Of a stretch of 64,000 nucleotides of DNA, positions 34,480 to 48,781 are shown in pieces. The number at the start of each line of letters is the position of its first letter. Positions within the stretch are counted from its first letter, which is position 1. The notes below the pieces were generated by a model. That model saw nothing but the letters and a program-made list of their open reading frames with translations, was not told the DNA's origin and ran no database searches. The translations under genes were made by a program, and so were the position numbers. The stretch is taken from positions 62,001-126,000 of the forward strand of contig CADCXA010000065.1 in NCBI GenBank assembly GCA_902806565.1. Reading direction: 5' to 3'. The DNA is from Hypoxylon rubiginosum (taxonomy: Eukaryota; Ascomycota; Sordariomycetes; Xylariales; Hypoxylaceae).

Positions 34480-35440
34480 CCTTTTGAAAGAGAATAGTGT
34501 CGCGAGATGAATGTAGGAGATGTTTGAAGAAAAGGGGGAGGATCTTATGTTGCTATTGCTGCTGCTGCTGTTGTTGTTGTTGTTGTGATTTTGAGAAAGA
34601 AGCCCAACTTCAACCTCAAAACGGCGATGGAATGGTGGGGCGGTAGCACTTGATAAATGCATAAGACAATTTTATTTTCCTACCTCTTACAAGCATTGAA
34701 CACGGCTGAGTGGACGGGTGGCTTGCACTTGGGCAGTTTTGAGTTCACACCCCTGCATGATAGGTACATGCATGTACCTTCATGTACGTAGCCGCTAGCC
34801 GCTAGCCGCACTGGCAGACTGGCAGACTGGCAGACTGGGTGGCATGTCGGGTGTACTAACATATGTACCTTGTTACTACTACGTGCCTCAAATACAAATA
34901 CCCGTGCACATTAACAAAACAACTTCAACTTTTCGTTCTCAACTGCTATATTTCTGTCCACATCTGCATCACGACTTTTCTTCACATCCTCTCTTCCTAA
35001 GCACATTTACCACTTTTTTTTATTGATAATTCTCAAGTCTCAAATCTGAATCCTCACTCTCCCCTACGGATTCCTGTCCAGTCCCCAGATTTTCTTCATA
35101 TCCTAGGGTAGCTCCCAGTCACAGCCCTCTTCGTGGCTGTTTTCTCTATTCTATCCTATTCTCTTGTCTGTTGCATTTCCTATATTTGGAGACCTTTCAA
35201 GGAGCCACACTTTTTTTTCTCGAAAGTGTGACGAGCCTTGAGAGTATCCAGAAGTTCAATGCATAACCACCTTTGAATAAGGTCATCAGCTATTTCTCGA
35301 CAAGTGTTCGCAAGTCTTGTTCATACAAGTCCTTCTATACCCTGTTACTTCATATCAACCTAGGTCTCTCAGTACCAGTTGATATCAACCTCTGCTGGCT
35401 GGATTTCCTCTAATCGTAGTAGTCATTCGGGAGAAAGAGC
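34480..35440. other. Divergent promoter region (RNA1 / F-box gene)
   Basis: Contains the RNA1 leader with GCT/GTT trinucleotide runs (about 34549-34588), a small mixed tandem block at 34788-34840, and the long leader of the F-box gene with T-rich tracts. No separate gene recognised. Confidence 0.55.
34788..34840. repeat. GCTAGCC and ACTGGCAG short tandem repeats
   Basis: Three copies of a GTAGCC/GCTAGCC unit, followed directly by four copies of ACTGGCAG-type 8-bp units. Confidence 0.85.
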
Positions 35441-38400
35441 ATGGACCTTAGTAGAGGATCCCGTAGCTCTGCCAATGTTTCATCTAGTTTACAAAGGGAG
35501 GCGAATTCCAGCGGCCTAGCTGCTACGCAATCTGCCGAATATGACGAGATTCCTCTCGATTCTAGCAGTGAGGAATCACAATCTTCTTCAAACGCTTCCA
35601 TGTCCAACTCAGACAGCGACAACGAGGCCGAGGCTAAGCATACCCCATTGATCTCGACTGGTCACGAACACATTCCGATTCAGCCCCGTCTGCCAGTCCC
35701 TACCGCGCCGCTAGTTCGTGCACCTCAGCAGGACCGGATCCTATCGAGGAAACGGAAATCCCCTGGAACGGTAGACCCGATACCTTATACAGCCGTCTCT
35801 GCTAAGAAGGTGAAGTTAGATGAGAAGCATATAGCTTGTCTGTTAGACAAATCTTTACTTCCTGCTGAAATCTGGCATCGCATCTTTACTTTCACGCCTC
35901 CAAAGACGTTGGGTAATTTGTTATGCGTCAACAAACTATTCAATGTATATCTTAATCCTCTGTCCTCCTACCGCTGTAAATTCCCGCCGTCTATCTCGCA
36001 GACCTCCGCTCCGACGTTAAAACCCGATGCGATCTGGCAACTTTCAAGAAGGCGTTTCTGGCCGAGAATGCCCGCTCCACTTATGCGGAAGACTGAGTTG
36101 GCTATGTGGCAGCTTGTCTGTGGGAAGTCGTGTCAATTTTGTGGTAAAGCAGATTTGACATCGCCAGAATCGCCCCGGGGTGAAAAGCCGCAACATATAT
36201 GGGCCTTTGCGCTCCGAAGCTGCGGTTCTTGTCTAGCAGAAAAGACTATCAGGGTATGTTGACTGTTTGGCTTGACCAAGAAAACCCCATCTAACAAGCT
36301 GTCAAGGAAATCGACTTGCTACTTTCTTCTTCGGTACCATCCGTACTAATATCTGCTCTCCCCTTTGTGCTAACCACCAGCGAAATGCGCCTGATAACGC
36401 CCGATGTGCTGCAGAAGGGGCTGATCCCGCCGGATTTGCAAGTCACTAAAATATATCCCTCCGAACACGTGGAGAAACTCAAACAAGAGTTCCTCTCGGT
36501 GAAATCAATGGGTGGGGCTACGGTTGAGGAGTGGTTGAAAGGCCTCGAGCTTCGGGGAAAGGAACTGCTTAGCGATTCGATGCGGTGGGAGAAGTGGTCG
36601 TCAACTGGCGGAGTCGCTCAGCTGACTCAGGACAGCGTTCCAAATACAAACATTTCAAGCGGTAAGGGGCTGGTTTTAATGAATGGCATCTCTTCAGCAC
36701 CAAAATTACATACAAATTCAAGTAGCTTATCTGGTTGCTTGTGTCGTTCTACACCCTCGTCGGCTGTTACATGTGGCGCGGCTCACGGCGCCTTGATTTT
36801 TTAGCTAACGTATCGTAACAGAAGACAGTTATACGAGTCGGATACCCTCGCTACAACATGGTACCCACCCCAACGCAGCTCGTGTCCGTACTCGTGAGGA
36901 AGCTCTGGAGCTTAAGGCCGCTCGGCGCGCGGAGATCGAGCGACGTGCGATGGAACTTGATCCGCCTATAACACCAAGTGTTTTGGCACTGATCCCGTCT
37001 TTTCAGGCAGCCATACAAATCATTTCACCTCTAGATGACAATGCATGGAGGTTGCTTAAACCTCGCCTACTTTTGCAAAGAGTAGATGCAGAAAACGATG
37101 CAGAGCAGAATGAGCCCGGCGATCCTCGCGGCAATGATCCGTCTCATCTTGCTTTGGAGAGGATAGAAGGGGCGGAGGAGCGCCCCCATGAGGAGGGAAA
37201 TAATATCATCACTAAGCAACTCATAGACAAGGCTTGGGATGACGTTCAGGCGCCGTTGCGTGCGCGAATCTCTGCATATGCCGACGAGGTCATCCAGGAT
37301 GACTGGGGTAATGGACAAAAAGTCGATACAGAGAACAGCCCGCAGTTTGCTACAGAAGTTCTTCTCTATGTGCGTAAACGATTCTACGCGGAAATTGCGA
37401 AAGAATCTACCGCGGCACATGCGGCAGGCCAAAGACCAATGCAAGATCCGCCGGGTGGACCATTCACACAAAAGCTTACCTTGGAGAATATGAGGTGGTT
37501 ATTCGATGTGAAAATAAAACCACATACCGAGTCGTATCGAAGAGACCTCTTTTTCTGCAACGGCTGTGAGGTCAGCTCTAAGGCTTTTGGATTCGAAGGC
37601 GTTATCCAGCACTACGCTGCGAAACACACGAATGTCTTAAGCCTAGGGAGCGTTGTTGTCCATTGGCGGGCTGAATGGCCAGAGACCCCCCCTTTCAAGT
37701 CGAATCCCCAGGATATCAAGATGACAGACCCATCTGCCGGGTCACTCTACGATGCTCCACACCCCTGGAATAATACTGGCTCTCATCGTCACAACCACAA
37801 CCCCTATTCATCGTCTTCGTACGCCGCCTCGCCTTTTCCTATGCCCCCACTTGCCTACGGGCATTCCGGGCATGAGCCCTTAACGCAGCATCCAATTCCG
37901 TACGGCCAGAGTAATCTGTATACCATAGGGCAGCAGGATCACAGCTCTCCTTACCCTTTGCAGCATCCATCTCCATATGCTACTTATACTCCCCACGGAG
38001 CCGTCTATCAATCTTTCCCGCCCGGAGTTTACTCTACGCCTCCGGCTTATTCGCCAATGGCCAACGTCTACTCTGGCCACAACTACAATGCTTATCAGGC
38101 CAATTCTCAACCGGATTTTCAAAGCTCGTACGGTAGCTCGCTCGCAGGCAAATACCACGCTCAGCTTGAATATCTGGCAAGAAGTTCCCGCGAGCTATGG
38201 ACTGCTACAGCTGGCCTGAAAGAATTGCCGGGAAGCATAAGGGTATGCGTTGTTATCCATCATATCGTGCAGAGGTTCGAATCGAGGTTCTCGGAGAGCC
38301 CGCCGCTGGCTATGTTCATTGACGGACTCTCAAACAACAAGGAAATGCGTCCGGTGCGCAATATCAACGGTCTTGTTTGCAAAGCGTGCCATCTCGGCCT

Positions 38401-40087
38401 TGGTGCCGGAACAGCCACCAGCCAGGATCGCAGAACGTTTTCTCTGCCACAACTGGTCAACCATTTTCAGCAAAGACATGTGGATCAACTGCAATCAATG
38501 GGCGTGCCCTTTCTTAATTGGGCTGTCCACATGGTGCATACACCAGATTTATCCGTGTTATCTAACCTCCGTCATTTGGCTAACATGGATAACCAAAAGT
38601 ATTCCCTAATATCTGACGCCTTCCCCCCTGCGCAACATCCTGCTGGCTACACACAGGGCGTCGTACCTACTAGTAATAATCAAGATGCTTGGGCTAACGC
38701 TGGAGCCGATCCCTATTTCGGGCAGCGTTCGGCCTACGGCGCATCGATTGAACAGTCTTCTCAATACGACGCGTCGTCGAGATGGCCCGTTGCTAGCTAC
38801 GGCGTAGAAACGCCTTGCTTACAGGATCCGACGCAATCGCCCACCTTGGGTCAAAGTTCAAATGTCCATCAATTAGCCATGATGGGCAATCCGGCTTCAA
38901 TAACCCAGCAGGGTGATTTAGGCCGATCATCTTCAGAATCACGGGTAGAGTGCAGTGGGATAAAACCAAAAAAGCAGAAGGGAAATCATAGCAAAGATCG
39001 TCGACACATGCCTGGCCAGGGTTTCAGAAATCGTAAGGGCGGTGGAGGGACTGCCACGACTAGGCTTGAATCGACAGAACCGAATGAAGAAGGCTTGGTC
39101 GCTGAAGAAGAGCGCCGTCAGGAAGAGGAAATCAAGGCAATGTGGGCCGCGGATCGCGCAGAGGCCGCTCGGCTTGCCTCCAGAAACCAGCGTCCAGTTG
39201 AGACAGAAGAACCTGACAAGTCCAAAGCGGAACAAGGGGCAGGCTATCCAGGAAGTCCTTACTCCCAAATAATTCAAGTTTCGGAGTCGCCGCCGTATTC
39301 AAACCGGGTCCGAGGTCTCCAGCACGCGGATGTTATTCGGGACCGCGAAGAGGACGATCTAATGGCTGGTTTAGAATCACAACTCGACCGACAGGAAATA
39401 TTATCAGAGAATTTTCGTTATCGGTCAAGGTATGTTGTCGAAGCAAGTCACGAACAGCGGCCTCGTTATGAGCAGCTTTACCCCGGTCAGGGTCGTCCTT
39501 ATGATGCGGTTGGCCCGGGATCTCCGGTGTATGTCCGGCACGAAGTTAAACCTCATGCCGACCAATATCGAGATGAAAGTCCTGGCTCCCTCCCTAAAAT
39601 AAACCCGACCCTCGAATCTACACGAGCTATCACAACTCTAGACAATGTGTTGTATGACCAAGTTCATCATCAGGAGTACTGTCACCCCGTCTATGCGGAT
39701 GACTCCCGCGTGCGTCAAAATGCCCACCAGTATGCCGAGGCCTATGAGCTCGTCCGAGCTCGTGATTCACTAGGCGAATATTTGATTAGACGTCCGATTA
39801 GGCTTGAACAGGAGGAGCATCGGCACCTCGCATCTGAGGATGGACGCGTTGCCTATCGAGATGCTGGTCCCCAGTATAGAGTGTACCGGAATGACGAGGG
39901 CCCGAGGATCGACTCGACCCTTATGCGACAACCCACTTATGAATCTGGTATTAGATCAGACAGTACGGTCAAGAAACATTTCAGCAAACCGCTTCCGATA
40001 GAGGATCCTGCCGCCTACGAAGACTACGATCCAAGATTTCCAGCAGCCCCGCCGAGCTCAAATCTTACGCAGCAGGCCCGATACTAG
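35441..40087 (+). CDS. Large F-box protein with zinc-binding motifs
   Basis: Likely substrate receptor of an SCF ubiquitin ligase, conserved in filamentous ascomycetes. Exons are 35441-36253, 36307-36661 and 36822-40087, giving 1,477 residues. N-terminal 100 residues are acidic and Ser-rich. The F-box lies at about 137-185 (LLPAEIWHRIFTFTPPKTLGNLLCVNKLF). A Cys cluster follows at about 226-270 (CGKSCQFCGKAD and RSCGSC), fitting a zinc ribbon. The middle part (about 430-690) is helical and well conserved in character, with a C2H2-like motif at about 633-660 (CNGCEV...GVIQHYAAKH). Residues about 690-830 are a Tyr/Pro/His-rich low-complexity stretch. A second Cys/His motif lies at about 908-943 (CKACHLG...LVNHFQQRH). 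The last 500 residues are charged and disordered. Splices restore TIR-EIDLLL and ISS-EDSYTSR. The target is unknown. Confidence 0.85.
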
Positions 40088-40872
40088 TGACTCAAGCCAA
40101 AGAGGCGCCAGGTATTATATATGAACAATGTATATAGTCGAACTTTGATTTCTCGATACGCAGTCTATTACCCTCTAGCTAGATCCCCATAGTGGCCCTA
40201 GAATTAAGCTCTTGTTTTGTTAGGTAACCGTCGAGATCCCATGGTAATAGGAGGTACGTATGAAATCTAGTGGCCAGTAACGCTTGATAGCCAACCTAGC
40301 AACATTCCATCCTAGATGATAAAATAGCCACAGCGGAAATCCTCGTTGCAGTCTCCTTTTGTGTCCGTCAAGAATTTGGGAACCCGTAGTTTGACTGCAG
40401 TCGGGCAAGACAGGATTAACCCCCTCCCAGAGAACCTGGACGGATGAAAGAGAACCAGACCGTTGGCAACTGCTAGAAGCTTCATGTTCTTCGGGTTCCA
40501 TAGTCATAATATCTCGCCTGGATACAATGAAGGGTGACGAGTCCCGGCTCATTTGATAAACGAAATCACTTGGCGATGTTGCTAACTTTGGCATGGTCAT
40601 GCTATTGGATCATGCTATGGGGACTAGATTCAAGGACACAGAAGAGAGGGGCGGGAGGGGGGATTCTGCTCATATCAGTGGGACGGCGGCGATATAGATG
40701 AGTGGAACGAGCGAAGTGTAGGCTTCCAGCGCCCCATACGATCACGTGGTTTTAGGATGACGGACTTGTCAAGTAGCTACGAGAAGAGAAGCAGCAAGAA
40801 ATTTTGGGCGGAGCTGACAAAAAAATAGTTTATAGTCAAGTCATGTATTGAGACAAGTATATTGGTTCAGTC
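40088..40872. other. Convergent intergenic region (F-box / ARC40)
   Basis: No convincing gene. A 126-codon ATG frame at 40220-40600 (minus) is present, but its composition and lack of recognisable motifs do not support coding. Confidence 0.5.
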
Positions 40873-42109
40873 CTAAGTGTGCCAGATGACCACCCTACCA
40901 TCGACGCCGCTTGCTGCGTACCCTATTAGCGTCTTGATACAACTACAATTTTAAGACGTCGGAGCAAGGGGAGAATGACTTACTACTGAACTTGGTGACG
41001 GATCCACCGTTAGACTCGTAAACGCGCAGCGTCGAGATGGTGTTCTGATGAACAGTCTTGAGCTGGGTGTCGTCTTTGACCTTGCCTTTCAAGTCCATCT
41101 GGCGAAACATATTCAAGGCGGATTCTTCTCGAGCGTCGCCCAAGCCAGGCCGTCCCTTGGATTCTAATGTGCCGCTCAGCTGCCACCCAGATGCGTCCCC
41201 TCGGAACCTGAAGGCCTCACAGTCATACCCAGCTGCAATGATTTCGCTTTCACCGTTCCATATCAGGCTCATGAAAGGCAAGAGCTGGGTGTTGACGCTG
41301 ATGACCGCTCTCGGCGGCTGTTCGGGAGCAGTGGGGTAGACGATGGTGATGCTGCTATCGTGGGCGGCAAAGGCAAGGGCGTCACCGCTCGGAGAGAAGG
41401 CGACGGAATGTACCCATCCAGCAGAGTTGTTAAGGAATTCGCCGCATACAGTGTTGAAGGGCAGACGCTCACCCCAGACACTAGGTCCCGGACGAGCGTC
41501 GACGCCTTTGATGAAACTCGAGAAGACTCTTGCGTGGGCATCGGTAGAGCCGGCGGCAAGCAGGACCGAGTTGGGGTGCCAGTTGACGGTGGTGATGGTA
41601 CTTCGGATAGGCTTCTTTAAGTGCTTCGAGACCCACCAGTCATTCTCTTCCTCAAAGTAGCAGATGGCAATGACCCTGTCGCCAGAACCAACGGCGAACT
41701 TGGTCTCGGACGGAGACCAGCGAACAAACGTAGCGGCCCGAGCAATTCTAAGAAGGACTAAGGTGGGCTTGTATCCGGTAGGGGAGGATTCCCAGACAAG
41801 AGCATTGCGATCTAACGTAGCCGTGTTAGAATACGGTCACGATACGCTCCAAAAATGGTAGACAGGGAGAAGAAGGGGAGGCAGACCTTGGGAACATGTG
41901 ACAATTCGGCCGCTGCCCGGAGCGATATCAACACTAGTTATGGTTTTATCGTGGCCCTTCAACTCATCCTTCAGCTTGAAAGAATTGCCGACTTTACCAT
42001 ACAACTCGAGGGTAGAGTCCTTGGCCACAGCGAGCGTCTTGCGATCGGCGGAGAAGGAGTGGTCGGCAATGGGGCGGTGGAAGAGATGGTGAACTTCTGG
42101 GGCAGCCAT
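40873..42109 (-). CDS. ARC40: Arp2/3 complex subunit ARPC1 (Arc40)
   Basis: WD40 subunit of the Arp2/3 complex, which nucleates branched actin at endocytic patches; it works in the same process as SLA1 in this window. Minus-strand exons are 41887-42109, 40984-41811 and 40873-40913, giving 363 residues, the usual length. The start reads MAAPEVHHLFHRPIADHSFS. WD segments include [98 protein letters not shown] and NGESEIIAAGYDCEAFRF. The [12 protein letters not shown] segment is diagnostic of ARPC1. The last blade is closed by the 41-nt exon 3 (SGVDGRVVIWHT). Introns 1 and 2 are GT-AG with CTAAC/CTAAT branch sites. Confidence 0.95.
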
Positions 42110-42706
42110 AGTAACGGTTTTCCTTTTCCCTTCCCTTCTTCCTCTTGGTTCTTGGCACTCGGTACTAGGTACTAGGTACTAGTGATAGGAGTATAGCTCT
42201 CTACTATCACGTCAAGGCTAGTCTTTTGGGACCGTTGCGAAAGAGGAGTGAGATGATGTGTAAGTTGGTTCTCAGGTAGCTCTCGAAGACGAAGACGAAG
42301 ACGAAGACGATTCGGAGATTGGAGGTACTAGTGGGCTGTGGGCTGTGGGCTGGCGGGTAGTATTGCGTCACCCAATCACTACCATACAGCCATGTTAGTA
42401 CGTAAGCCACAGTCCCCCCACCTAGGAGCTAGGAGCTAGGAGTTAAGTACTGTGGCGGCCAAGATTCACCTTCAAGCTACATATATTTGCAATTCTCAAT
42501 GTCCCCACATAATAATTACAAGCAACTTCGCAGCCATCTCGAGATCTTCAAGCACGCGCTTTTGAGACTATCCACGACCTACTATAACCAACTCACCATC
42601 TTCACCAATTGATTAGGATGATGAGATTAGTAACGCGACAGGAGTAGAAAGAAGAAGAAGAAGAAAAAAAAAACTCGGTCGACCTCTATAAATCTTCTCC
42701 ATCACA
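42110..42706. other. Divergent promoter region (ARC40 / U2B''-like)
   Basis: Short shared promoter with GAAGAC (about 42283-42310), GTGGGCT (about 42331-42353) and CTAGGAG (about 42422-42442) tandem repeats and an AAGAAG/A-rich leader before the RRM gene. Confidence 0.6.
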
Positions 42707-43464
42707 ATGGCTGCCGCTACAAGAGGTCAAGCCCCCAAGGCTGGCGTGAAGATACCTGCCGTTCCACCAAACCAGACGTAAATCCAATCCCATGGCTTCT
42801 CTCCCGACCTGCCTATTCCTAGCTAACGCTGTGCTGTAGGCTCTACGTCACCAATCTGCCATCTTCCAAGATAAATAAGGCGGACCTTAAGACTGCCCTT
42901 TACATGCTGTTTTCTACCTACGGTCCTGTTCTTGACATTGTGGCCTTGAAAACTATGAAGATGCGCGGGCAAGCTCACATCGTTTTTCGCGACGTGCAGG
43001 CAGCAACTCAAGCGATGAGATCTCTAGAGTCCTTCCAGTTCTTGGGCAGGGAGATGGTACGTAAAGCACGCTGTCTCTGCGTTATTCCTTGTTGAATCTG
43101 TCTAATTGAAACTCCCCTGCAGCATATTCAGTACGCAAAGTCCAAGTCGGATACGATTGCGAAACTAGACGGTACCTACAAGCTTCCGGGATCAGCCGCC
43201 GCCAACGTCGAGATGACAGAAGCCCAGCAAAGCATCTTTAATGCTCCGGCACCTGGGACATCCACTGCCACCGACACAGCAGCAGCTCCTCCCGTCTCTC
43301 ATAGCCTACCTGCCAAACCGTCTCAGGCCTCAGACTCTATGATAACCGACGCAAGGAGCCCCGATACCCGTGGTCAAAAGCGTCCCCGTGAAGAAGAGGA
43401 GGCGGAGGAGGAGGAAGAAAGCGATGAAGACGTGGCGATGGAGGAAGACAGCGATGACGAATAA
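42707..43464 (+). CDS. MSL1: U2 snRNP B''/U1A-type RRM protein (Msl1-like)
   Basis: RNA-binding protein of the U1A/U2B''/SNF family, expected to bind stem-loop IV of U2 snRNA in the spliceosome. Exons are 42707-42777, 42840-43056 and 43123-43464, giving 209 residues. One RRM spans about 24-103: RNP2 LYVTNL (25-30) and RNP1 RGQAHIVF (66-73), close to the RGQAFVIF form that marks this family. After the splice HIQYAKSKSDTIAKLDGTY follows, another hallmark. The second RRM of animal U2B'' is replaced by a low-complexity tail ending in a run of Glu/Asp (EEEEAEEEEESDEDVAMEEDSDDE). U1A identity cannot be excluded because fungi often keep one family member. Confidence 0.88.
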
Positions 43465-43574
43465 GTCTTGCTAGTACAATTGCCTGCCGAATGAATTCCT
43501 TAGAAGATGTCCTTCGTCTCGGCGACGGACCGCTGGTCACGCTCCATTGTACTTTGGTCTGGTCGACTGATGGC

Positions 43575-44475
43575 TCATCCCGCACTAACGGCAGCCAACT
43601 GGCTGGGGATCCAGAGCCCAACGCATCCTCCTACCAGACCCAACCAGACCATGAGGTAATCCTCCTTGGGACAATCGAATCCAGCCATAGCATCGCCGAG
43701 GGCGCATGGGTGGACGAAGAACGAAGGGACTCCGGTGATGGGGTGATGCTGTAGACGTCACATATTAGTCATAAGGTAGACAATAAATACCCTATACAAG
43801 CAAGGAACAGTTTGACTCATTGGACAACATAGGAGCTTCACCTACATCGATTGAGATACCGCCCACTGGGCCTACATGCCGGAGAGAATCCGCGAAATGC
43901 CCGGGGACGAGGCGCCGGAAAACGGTTTCGATGTCGAGAGCCGACTCGCCGGGCAGTAAGTTATGTAGACTAAACCAGAGGCAGGGTGCGCGATACGTCG
44001 GATGGAGGTGTATCTCATACTTGACGTGGCTGACGCCAAAGCTGGCCCGAGATGGTCTTTTTGAGAGGATCTCCTGGAAGCATAGAAATGATCAATTCCA
44101 CCGACCAGGTCAAACTCGTGATATGGGTTGGCCAACCTTGTCTGATTCTTCCATCTCCACCATGACATGGTCGCCTTCTACTTGAAGTTGGTCCTCGGAT
44201 AGAGAGATACCGCCCATCTTCTCCGCAATATCATGGTCGGTAGCGGTTCCATCGTCCAGAGGTCGGGTAATCTGGAGGAAGGTAGTGTATCCCGGACCGG
44301 CGTCGAACGATAATTCCAGTGCTGTGTGAACATGCAGCCTCCATTGTCTTCGTAGAGGGCCCAGCGTAGCTTGACAGTACCTCCGATCTAAGTAATGGCA
44401 GACTTCGGTGAATTCGCCTTTGGTAAGATACGGGTAGCACTGATAGGTAGAACGGTGATCCTTGGAAATATTCAT
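43575..44475 (-). CDS. ATG10: Autophagy E2-like enzyme ATG10
   Basis: E2-like enzyme that conjugates the ubiquitin-like protein ATG12 to ATG5 during autophagosome formation. Minus-strand exons are 44137-44475, 43846-44073 and 43575-43748, giving 246 residues. N-terminal YPYLTKGEFTEVCHYLDRRYC leads to ATLGPLRRQWRLHVHTALELSF, family-typical. The core has VKYEIHLHPTYRAPCLWFSLHNL. The catalytic cysteine is in VHPCALGDAM (Cys about 204), and the end is MVWLGLVGGCVGLWIPSQLA. The start is the first ATG (MNISKDHRSTYQCYP). The intron 1 donor is weak: AAG|GTTGGC is chosen; CGA|GTTTGA, 21 nt downstream and also in phase, would give 253 residues. The stop faces the U2B'' stop 110 bp away. Confidence 0.85.
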
Positions 44476-45473
44476 ATTCGGTTTCGCCAAATTTCGGAAT
44501 GGCCGCTGCTGCTGCTTCTACTCCTATAATCTTTCACTGAGTTGTCATCTGTTCGGCATCATCAAATCGCCTTTAAGTACATGTAGGCGCGTGGGCGAGG
44601 GCTTGTATAGGTGTACTGATGTTCGGTCTTGATCTCCGCTTCTAACTGAGAGGTGTAGGCAGTTGTATTTTGCTGTTACCTGCTGCAGAATGTCCTATAT
44701 GTAGGTAGGTATCGTGAATAAGGTCGCTCTCACGGCAAATCGAATCTCACAATGCGTTAGGTAGACATAATTTCATACAGGTGTAGCAAGATGTATCTCT
44801 AGTACAATTCTTGGTGTATGGAGGGGTAAGTAGTACATATGCAGATATAGGGAATCATTTTATGCATATTTGAATATATATACACCTCGGTAAGTATATA
44901 TGTATATATGTATACGTACGATGTACGATGTACGATGTACGATGTACGATGTACCGGGAGGTATGTTTTAGGTAGGTACCGGATAGACGGCAGGGTCAGG
45001 ACAAGTCGGCAGCGGCAATTTACATCTAAATATCCCTGCATTTTACCACGTTAAGAAAGTAGGGTACACGTTGTAAAGAGTTACCTACATAGTAGTTGGA
45101 AATTAGAAACTGGCTGCGGTGTCCTTATGTCAGGTACGCATACATATTTACCTCTCTCCCTACCGACGCCAAACTAAGGGATTCTTTTCCCTATGCCTTT
45201 GTCTTACTTATAAGACAGTTCTATAAAAGGGGGAGGCCTGGTTGGACAGAAGACTGACTATAGAATCAGAGATGATCTTGTCGCCGTCCTAGCCTCAGCC
45301 TCAGCTCTAGCCTTAGCCTTGGCCTGTTTGTTTAGTTGGTCGGGTACGATACAACGCAGCGGCTACGAACCTACGAACGAAAGCAAATACCCTCCACAGT
45401 CTTTTTCTATCAGTCTCGTCTCCGATCGACTCCTGATGGTTATCCTTTGTCGTCGCTAAGCTAAGCTAGCTCC
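44476..45473. other. Divergent promoter region (ATG10 / MNS1)
   Basis: AT-rich with TATACATATG steps, a GTACGAT array, a TATAAAA-like box near 45220, and an AGCCTC/AGCCTT repeat in the MNS1 leader at about 45287-45325. No gene recognised. Confidence 0.55.
44916..44954. repeat. GTACGAT heptanucleotide repeat, five copies
   Basis: Five perfect copies of GTACGAT followed by GTAC. Confidence 0.95.
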
Positions 45474-47758
<2,285 letters not shown>

Positions 47759-48781
47759 ATTGCGAGATAGTCAGCATGTGCTCTGCATATATATATGTCT
47801 CTGCCGACTTTTTAAAAGCATTATTGGAGTAAGGTAGCTTCTGCTAGATTCCTTTTGGTCGGCGTTTTGCCGCACGGTAGGTATATATGGCACATTTGAA
47901 TTACCTGTGTACATAGTATAAAATCTATCACTACGCTTGACCCTCATCCAGGTACCCGTTCTAATATATGCAGCAAATAGTCACCTTGTAGCTCAATGCC
48001 GATTAGGCTGTCATCGTATGATTTTGAATGAGAAGAAGGATGGAATATTTTTGATTGCCCAGACTCAGGGGTTGGTTAAGGGTAGGTAGGCATCTACGAT
48101 CAAATTATGTACGTAGGTATATATTTATGTATGATGGAATAACATCAAGGTGGCATATATTAGTATATTGTATCTATTCATCTGATTGTTTATCTGATTA
48201 CCTAGGTATTGATCTCATCTTGCATGTGCATGTATGACATGTGTAATGATCTTATGTAGATGGGATGGAACCATGCAATAATCCATGCACGTTTATCTGT
48301 CCCAGGCTAAGCAGCCTAGCCGCCTAGCAGTCTAGCAGCTGGCGATTACCTTAGGATGTAGGTACCTACAGGCGAGGCGGATTCCCTTAGGCTGTCTTCG
48401 CCTTGATTAACGTATCAGTGTATGCATGTCATGTCAAGGACCTACCCAGTTAGCTCGCGTGGTTTGATAAGCTCTTGCTTCAACTAGACCTCATCGGCTC
48501 CTCCAATACAACCACGACCTATCTGCACCTGAGTCCTTCTTCATGGGTTTGGTTGTTTTTTTTTTCTTCTTCTTTTTCTTTTTCCCTCCCCTCCTTCCTT
48601 TGCATGTTTGTCGACCGTATCGATTCATACAACTGCAGATCACCCCAACTCTCGTACTAACCTGACGACCGTCTCTTCATCAACTCACCACCCCGTCACC
48701 ACCGTCACCACCGTCATCTCCGATTGCTTACGAGCACTCGCCCCACCCCCCGCCCCGGCGGCGGATTCCCAATGAGCCACC
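47759..48781. other. Intergenic region between MNS1 and the permease
   Basis: MNS1 3' flank, AT-rich repeats with TACCTAGGTA near 48200, and CTAGC repeats near 48305-48340. The permease promoter and leader have a T/C-rich block at about 48555-48602. No gene recognised. Confidence 0.55.
48555..48602 (+). promoter_or_regulatory. T/C-rich promoter tract of the permease gene
   Basis: Nearly pure pyrimidine stretch about 180-225 bp before the ATG. Function inferred from position only. Confidence 0.35.

Noticed and set aside
40220..40600. 126-codon ATG frame on the minus strand between two convergent genes
   Set aside because: No motif, no splicing partner, and composition like spacer; could be revisited if transcripts are seen.
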